From: Castanea sativa | Taxonomy: Eukaryota > Streptophyta > Magnoliopsida > Fagales > Fagaceae | NCBI RefSeq assembly: GCF_040712315.1 | Contig: NC_134013.1 | Location: 63,153,001-63,217,000 of the forward strand | Reading direction: 5' to 3' | Length of the DNA: 64,000 nucleotides | Shown: piece by piece, positions 57,814 through 64,000 of the stretch | Layout of the letters: the number at the start of each line of letters is the position of its first letter | Numbering within the stretch: position 1 is the stretch's first letter | Position numbers and translations under genes: made by a program | Notes under the pieces: generated by a model | Database searches by the model: none | The model's input: the letters and a program-made list of their open reading frames with translations, nothing else | Told to the model about the DNA's origin: nothing

Positions 57814-60800
57814 AAAGAACCTGCAATTATACAGAAAGCTGTCATAAATTTATACACTTTCTTTTTCTTTGCAGCCTATAAATCATACCCAAAAGCAAGA
57901 ATTATATAAATGGAACGTAATGACATAACTTCCATAACGCATCCACTTTAATTTCTTTTTTCCATTTTGCATAAATATGGGGGCGAAATAATAACCTGCA
58001 AAGTCATTTTAACCTTAGAATTTATACTAAAGCACCCTCAGATGATAGACTCTTACCTCTGGTCCATACATATCAGCTATTACAACCGGATCGATCAGCC
58101 ACTCATTCTCCTTTGGGCACTTGACACTGAAAAAATGGGACATACATTCAGAAATAACATCATAGAGTTAGAGTATATGGGAAAATCAAACAGTTGGTAT
58201 AATATTTTTTTCCTGCTTAAACATCAATGATTGATTGAAGAAAAAGAGTTTTCTTATCCATTTAGAGTTATCTGTATCAATAAAGAAAACAAAGTTTAAG
58301 GCACACATCACTTCCAACAAATGCTATCCCTCCCATTAAAAGAAATTGAATAGAAAAATAAAACCAACCTCGTGGAAATTAAAGGTGCATCTGTCTTCTC
58401 GAGTATTGCTTGACATATGGCATCATCAGGCATACGAACACCCACGTTTTTCCTCACTGCATATTTGGCAGCTGCAGTTCTATTCCTTATACACTGTTTA
58501 GGTAGTTCTTTACTTGCAGTTAGGATGAAAGTATACTGTTGCAATTTTGCATAGAAGATGTGTCAGGGATCAAAATATTCACATAAAGTGAACCTAAATT
58601 GTATCCCGTGCATTGTCCTATGACCCCCAAAAAATCTTCAGGCCATATAAATTCATAAATTTGAAGATTTCTTTTTGAAAATTCACCATTCTCTCTCTCT
58701 GACTCTATTTATCCAGGAAGAGAGAGGGAGAGTAACAGGAGGGATGCTGCAAATACTTAAATCTATGTGATCTTTTGTATAGACAATAGACAGCTAGGTA
58801 TAACAGTGGATGATGGGTCCATCCTTGAGCAATAGCTACAAGGTACATGTAAGAAAAGATAGTTGAATCAGGACCCAATGGGTACCTCAGGTTTTTCCCA
58901 GCAATAATCATGTGATCCAGAAAACATACTTACAGGCCCAGGTAAGCAATGCTTAACAGCTCGGAATATATTAGTATGCCCTCGGCTATCACCACGAGGA
59001 AACCCTGTTGTATATGTATCAATGTCCCGGAAAGAGTGGCATAAGATGCTAAGAGGCTGCACTCATTAGATGAAGATAAATAAAAACATGCATACACAAG
59101 TTCTCAAAAAGCAAAAAAGAATTGTCAAAACACAAGAATACAGATATTGTAATCAATGGCTTCAACATGTTGAGACCATGCACCATCCAACTAGATTATA
59201 ATATTCAGTATCAGCATATTTTCTCCAGTGGCTAGTTTTCTCACTTTCTAAAGTGTAATAAAGGAGTGATTTGGGTAAGTATTATTATATTATAACTTTT
59301 TTAACCTTTTGCTGAAGCATGAAAGTTATTTGAGGAATTGAGGAGAATGTGAATTTGGCATGGGGAGTGCCGAAATCAAGTTGAATTTGACATTCTTAAT
59401 GCCAAAGTCAACGTGAATTTGGTGTTGAGAGTGTCAGAATTGCTAGCTCCCCCCCAATGCACACTTACACACTTCTTTTAATGTGCTGGCTCATTTCGTT
59501 CTTTTCGAATGCTGAAATCAAACATTTGGACTTTGATGGCACTGAGCTCAGAACATAATGATAATGACAAATGTAGGATCAGAAGACAAAAGCTTGCACT
59601 TAGATTAGTCTACTCGACCCAAAATTGTTTTGGCATTCTGTGTGCTTTAGAGGGACTAGAAACTGATACTTTCATTGTTGAAAACTCTAGTGGAAATCAT
59701 TTTGTTTTACTGAAATTACTACTTTATGAGAGTTTGGAACTCATTGGTTGCCCAAAAAAAAGAACTTTTTGTGTGCAGAGAAAATTGTATGGGAATAAAG
59801 GAATTGAAGTTTTGAGTCTTAATTTTTATCTGTTTTGGACCAGAGTTCTTGTTTCTGTTGCTGAGAAAGTTTATGCTTTCAAAAAGAAAAAAAGAAAAAA
59901 AAAAGAGATCTTGATGGTTAGACTTTAAATTATTTGGATTCCAAGAAAATAACAAATAGGAATGTTTAATGACAAATCATACCAAATCAAGAAGCTGATT
60001 TTGGCATTATCATTGTGTTGGACTTCAGTGCAGATTTTGGCATGCTTTGTCATTAACATTAAGTTAGGATCTCAGTGCCAGCAAAGTCCAAGAGCTGATA
60101 TGAATTCAGCATTGAGAAAAAAATATGATCCAGCACATTAAAAGGCAATAATAGCTAGCAGTTTTGGCAATCTTAACATCATATTCATGTACTTTGGCAT
60201 CAAGAACGTCAAATTCAACCTGAATATGGCACTTCCCATGCCAAATCCATTCTCTATCCTTGATTCCCCAAATAGCTTCACTCACACTACAGCAAAAAGT
60301 TTATAATATAACAATATTTACCCAAATCACTCCATATTAAACAAGAAAAACAGAGTCATGCCTTTGAAGCTTCTATATTCTTGATCCTGCAATGGAAAAA
60401 CATATAACGCTCTTGTCAACAGGAGGCGAAATATGAAGTATCTAGTGATAAAAATCCTTAAAATCAGCATAGTGTCTACCTCCGAAGACGTTCAATTGCT
60501 AGTGGGCTTTTCAAATCACAAACTATAGCATACCTATAAACAAAGAAAACTTCTATACTCATCAAATAGGAATGGGAAAAAAGAGAATAACCAAATGTGA
60601 GCAAAAAATTGTTTAGAAAGGATAGTAAATATCAACAAAATGCTTTTCATTGACTTCAATTAATAACTAGTTATAAATAAAAAGATAAAAAGAAAAGGGC
60701 ACTAAGGAAAGGTCAAAACGAATAATTACAGAAAGAAAATCTCCTTCAAAATTAAGTTGACCATACAACCACAACTAATATTACAGCAATAAGACACATC

Positions 60801-62083
60801 AGAGGGTACAGAACAAGCACAACAGCTTAGGTTATTCTAGAAACATAATCATAGCCTACCAATCATAAATATCTGTCAAATATATTAAGCCATGACACTT
60901 GATGCAGCCTTGAAATAGCTGAGGCAAAACCGAAGAAGAGAGGAGATGGTGAGAGGATGAAGTGCAACATACAAAGTGTCTGTCGGAATGACCCCAACAG
61001 CTCCCTGTTTCAAAAGATCGACAATCGGCTCCAATTTCCAGCTGTCTGCTCCTGATGAATCGGCTTCAACATAAAGCAAGCCACCCTCCTGATATTTTCA
61101 TTCCAACAACAACTAAGCCTATCTTGTAAGTAATGACCCATCTCGCAATGCAACAATTAAAAAAACACTTGATTCATTTTGAAAAAATTGGGGGGGGGGG
61201 GGGGGGGGTTGGGATGCTTCCTTGGCCCATCAGAACTTAGGGAACAAATATGCCCTGTGAATTCAGCAGACCACCTTGCAATGCATGACATTTTAACATA
61301 AACGATACAAATTGCTGCCCACAATCAACATAGTCATCAAAATTGCATATGTATAAGGTCACTTTTTAATTACAATTCTCCAATGCAAGTGTCAATAGAA
61401 CATATGGCTCCCATTCAATTCCCAAAAAGTATATATAACTGAAAACTGAAAATCACATAAATTTATTTCTCACGGGTTTTGTAATTATTTGGCACAAACA
61501 TTATACACCAGATTCTGTTGAGAGTTATGTCAGTTAGTCAATCTGGTGCAATTAAAACATAACACCTTTTTTTTTTTTTTTTGCATCCCAGCAGCTACAT
61601 TGTCTAAAAAGGCTCCACTACCTCTAAGACTCTAAGGCAATGCCAACAAATGGATAATAGAAAATTTCAGGCTCTTTACAATTCTCTGGAAATTGTTATC
61701 TTTTACAAACTCATGTTGCGCCCGTTCTTTTTTATTATATTCTTCTAATTAATGAGAAAAAAAAGGGTAAAAGAAATAATAATAATAAGAATAAGAATAA
61801 AATTTGAGCAAAACGGAATTGCAATTTTCTCATCCTTTGACACCAATTTCTAGGCAACCAAACAAAGTCTTTACGAGGGGGGAGAGAGAGAGACCTTGGT
61901 GAAGCGAGGAGAAGAGTATTTGAGACGCTTAGGGCTGCGCTTAACGGCCATGGCTAAGACTACTAGTCGCTGGGGTTTGGGAATCGCCAGTAACGTACGG
62001 ACACGTGGCGGAAGCGGGAAATGTAAAGAGAGTGATAACGCTGCTGCTGTGTTGTGTCCGTACAGTTTCACTTGCGAACCCAT
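56181..62083 (-). CDS. Sua5/YciO/YrdC-family protein, YciO-like (9 exons, 310 aa)
   Basis: Exons (minus): 62083-61895, 61088-60973, 60533-60480, 60386-60362, 59056-58934, 58535-58369, 58126-58057, 57681-57583, 56270-56181. All phases agree and the frame closes at TAA (56181). Family members bind ATP and nucleic acid; the YrdC/Sua5 branch makes threonylcarbamoyl-AMP for tRNA t6A, while the role of the YciO branch is less certain. Visible motifs: GAVGVIPTDTLYAIVCD (exons 2-3), ERLRRIKNIEASKPLSILC, LPGPYTFILTASKELPK, VGVRMPDDAI and DAPLISTS, an order and spacing closer to YciO. The first 63 residues, rich in Ser/Leu/Arg, look like an organelle transit peptide. An alternative in-frame ATG at 62257 would add 58 residues. 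Intron 4 has a GC donor and holds a TIR element; intron 7 holds a (TA)n(CA)n microsatellite. Confidence 0.92.
57719..57815. repeat. (TA)n-(CA)n-(TA)n microsatellite in intron 7
   Basis: Pure TA run (57721-57752), then a CA run (57763-57796), then TA again. Intronic, 38 bp from the exon 8 acceptor, so length changes could touch the branch-point region. Confidence 0.95.
59263..60333. mobile_element. TIR element with ~160-bp arms in intron 4
   Basis: Left arm GGAGTGATTTGGGTAAGTAT (59263 on) and reversed right arm GGAGTGATTTGGGTAAATAT (to 60333) stay similar for about 160 bp, sharing TTTGGCATGGGRAGTGCC and TTGAATTTGACRTTCTT. The flanks GTAATAAA / ATATTAAA match at six of eight. The interior has a 139-codon plus-strand frame without recognisable domains. 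The right end lies 28 bp from the exon 4 donor. Confidence 0.7.
61190..61209. repeat. Poly-G tract in intron 1 of the YciO-like gene
   Basis: About 19 consecutive G on the plus strand (C on the transcribed sense strand). Confidence 0.9.
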
Positions 62084-63552
62084 TTTGATTCTGATTTTGA
62101 TCTTGGTTTTGGTTTTGATTGTTTGCTTCGGAGATACTTCAAAGTTCAAATCAGAGCAATCATAAAGAGAACCACCACCTGAAGAGAAACTTCGAGGTCT
62201 CTTTCTAGAATAAACGACAGCGTTTTGGTATCTAATAAACGCCAACTCAAAAGGCATGATTGTTTGAAGTATTTTGGTAAGTTATTTTAAATCGGATTAA
62301 ATTTTACCAATTTTTAAAATGTATGTACATTAAAATTTAAAATTACGTAACATTTTAAACTATTAAATATAAGATATATTTAAAAGTTAGTCTAATTTTT
62401 TTTTTGACACAAAAGTTAGTCTATTATTTAGAAGCAATTTTCATCACAATTTTTATATTTTATCTTTAATGATAATTTCTCCGGTATCATTCTTGTTATA
62501 GCAAATTTGCGTATATGGCAATTGCTTACAGAATCATCAAATGTGCAATGAAAGACACAAAAAAGGAAAATATTAAATTTCATATGGTAGGATATATACA
62601 AAAAATGTTTTTTAACAACTACGTGATAGATTGAGTACCACTTCGCCCACCGGAATTCATCAAATGTGCTTGTTATGCAATCTAACCATATTTTTGATAT
62701 GTCACCTTAAAAAAATACAAAAAAAATAGAGAGTAAGGCTTAAATGTAAGAAAAACAACAGACAAAAATAATAGGAGGAAGAGAGTGCACCACTTAAAAC
62801 ACATACACTAAAATAATGGGTCAAGCCCGATAACCACAAAAAAAAAAAAAAGGACAAATCAATATATATATATCATTCCCATTCTTTAAAAATAGTCATT
62901 AATTAAAGAAAATATTAAAAAAGATAAGATAATGATATGGACGGATAATAGAATTACTTTTTATTATTTATCTGTAATACGTTGTTTTTTTTTTTTGGGA
63001 GAAAACTAAATACTTTGATCTTGATCTATGTATTGCAAGCTGCAACAACAACCATCCTGTCACTTCAGTAGTAGAGTAAGGGCTAGATATTTGCTATCCA
63101 ATGAATCCGGGACAAAGTATAATTTTGTTTCATAGGGAATCAATGAGTTTCCTTTTTTGTGGACTCCAAACTTGATTTATGCTTATCGGGTAAAAAAGAA
63201 GTTTATCTACAGTTTACACGCTTAGAAAATTAAGATCATCTAGGATTCTTGTTGTATTCAAGATTAAAATCATCTACAATTTCTTTTCATTAGGATCCTT
63301 GCAGGTGGCTAAGAACGTTTACTGTAAACTATCTTAATAACGAAAAACTAGTTAATGAGAGTTTTATATAGTAGAGTATACTATTGGCAATGGAATTTGA
63401 TAAGGATAATTTTGTAATTAGCCCATGACGAAACAAATAGCGATGGATATAATAAGGTCGTCAGCTTCACTCATATGAAACCACCTTCTTGCAAAGTCTA
63501 CAGCTTCACCTCATGCCTGACAGTTGCATCTTGGGCACAATAAGCTTACGAT
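62084..63552. other. Upstream region of the YciO-like gene and AT-rich spacer
   Basis: 62084-62257 is the 5' leader or an N-terminal extension (open frame). Beyond it I see no gene. From about 63420 the GC content rises and motifs such as GGTCGTCAGCTTCA appear, resembling the LTR family at 45695; this may be the start of an LTR that continues past the window. Confidence 0.35.
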
Positions 63553-63950
63553 AGTAAGCTGAAAGTAGTAAGCTGAAGTTAGTAAGTTGAAAGTAGTAAG
63601 CTGAAGGTAGTAAGCTGAAGAGAGTAAGCTGAAGACAATAAGCTGAAGGTAATAAGTTGAAGAGAGTAGGCTGACGACAGTAAGCTGAAGAGAGTAAAGA
63701 GTAGGCTGACGATAGTATGCTGAAGAGAGTAGGCTGACGACAGTAAGCTGAAGAGAGTAAGGTGATGACAGTAAGTTGAAGAGAGTAAGCTGACGATAGT
63801 AAGCTGACGACAGTAAGCTGAAGATAGTAAGCTGAAGGTAGTAAGCTGAAGAGAGTAAGCTGAAGAGAGTAAGGTGACGACAGTAAGCTGAAGGTAGTAA
63901 GCTAAAGGTAGTAAGCTGATGACAGCAAGCTGAAGCTAGTAAGCTGAAGG
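63553..63950. repeat. 14-bp minisatellite, about 28 units
   Basis: Unit AGTAAGCTGAAGNN with frequent variants AGTAAGCTGACGAC and AGTAGGCTGACGAC. The phase holds over nearly 400 bp with a few indels. AAGCTGACG also occurs in the U3 of the solo LTR at 45695-46433, so the array probably arose inside that LTR family. Confidence 0.92.
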
Positions 63951-64000
63951 GGATACATGAATCTCCGATGAGTCTGGCGTCGAGCCCAATGATTCCGTTG

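Noticed and set aside
59509..59928. 139-codon plus-strand frame inside intron 4 of the YciO-like gene
   Set aside because: It lies inside a TIR element, ends in an A-rich run and shows no recognisable domain; probably chance.
61895..62257. Start of the YciO-like gene at the upstream ATG 62257
   Set aside because: It is in frame and possible, but the added 58 residues include a low-complexity Lys/Thr/Ile run; the ATG at 62083 gives a more ordinary transit-peptide-like start. Kept as an alternative.
63553..63950. CRISPR-like array
   Set aside because: Fourteen-base units are contiguous with no unique spacers, and this is a plant nuclear genome; it is a minisatellite.

Overview
This is a 64-kb piece of a eudicot nuclear genome. 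The genes have long AT-rich introns with GT-AG (and two GC-AG) junctions, and the proteins are plant types: an intronless ribonucleotide reductase R2, a fasciclin-like arabinogalactan protein and a nine-exon YciO/YrdC-family gene. Between them lie plant Helitrons, hAT and Mutator-like elements and an LTR retrotransposon primed by initiator tRNA-Met. Repeat style suggests a woody eudicot, possibly Fagaceae, but the sequence alone does not fix the species.

Layout. 863-1787 (-): first three exons of a small conserved protein that runs off the left edge. 2471-3463 (-): complete R2 gene with a TATA/E2F-like promoter. 3.6-12.3 kb: gene-poor, with three inverted-repeat elements. 12862-20590 (+): a complete 13-exon gene for a 1,119-residue secreted, multi-pass membrane protein; its first intron holds a LINE fragment and a TIR element. 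21235-22281 (-): fasciclin-like protein. 22.6-31.7 kb: a run of Helitrons, one with a Pif1-type helicase remnant and captured exons, itself interrupted by a hAT element. 32.8-43.6 kb: a Mutator-like inverted-repeat element with 9-bp target duplications, enclosing a 7.4-kb Copia element without recognisable pol and a solo LTR with an internal triplication. 44.56-49.56 and 52.13-56.89 kb: direct segmental duplication, with a LINE at the junction. 56181-62083 (-): complete nine-exon YciO/YrdC-like gene, whose last exon lies inside the duplication and so also exists as an orphan copy at 48794-48883. 63.55-63.95 kb: a 14-bp minisatellite.

The most unusual signal is in the segmental duplication. 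Each copy carries a matching three-exon gene model (39-bp exon, 42-bp exon, long last exon) whose two short exons are only about 64% and 69% identical between copies, while the introns look close to 90% identical. Exons changing faster than introns is the reverse of normal constraint and suggests diversifying selection on an unrecognised protein. The two copies also give empty-site controls for a solo LTR and a TIR element present only in the first copy. All exon models here come from reading frame, splice sites and family knowledge; no alignment or search was run, and percentages are by-eye counts.
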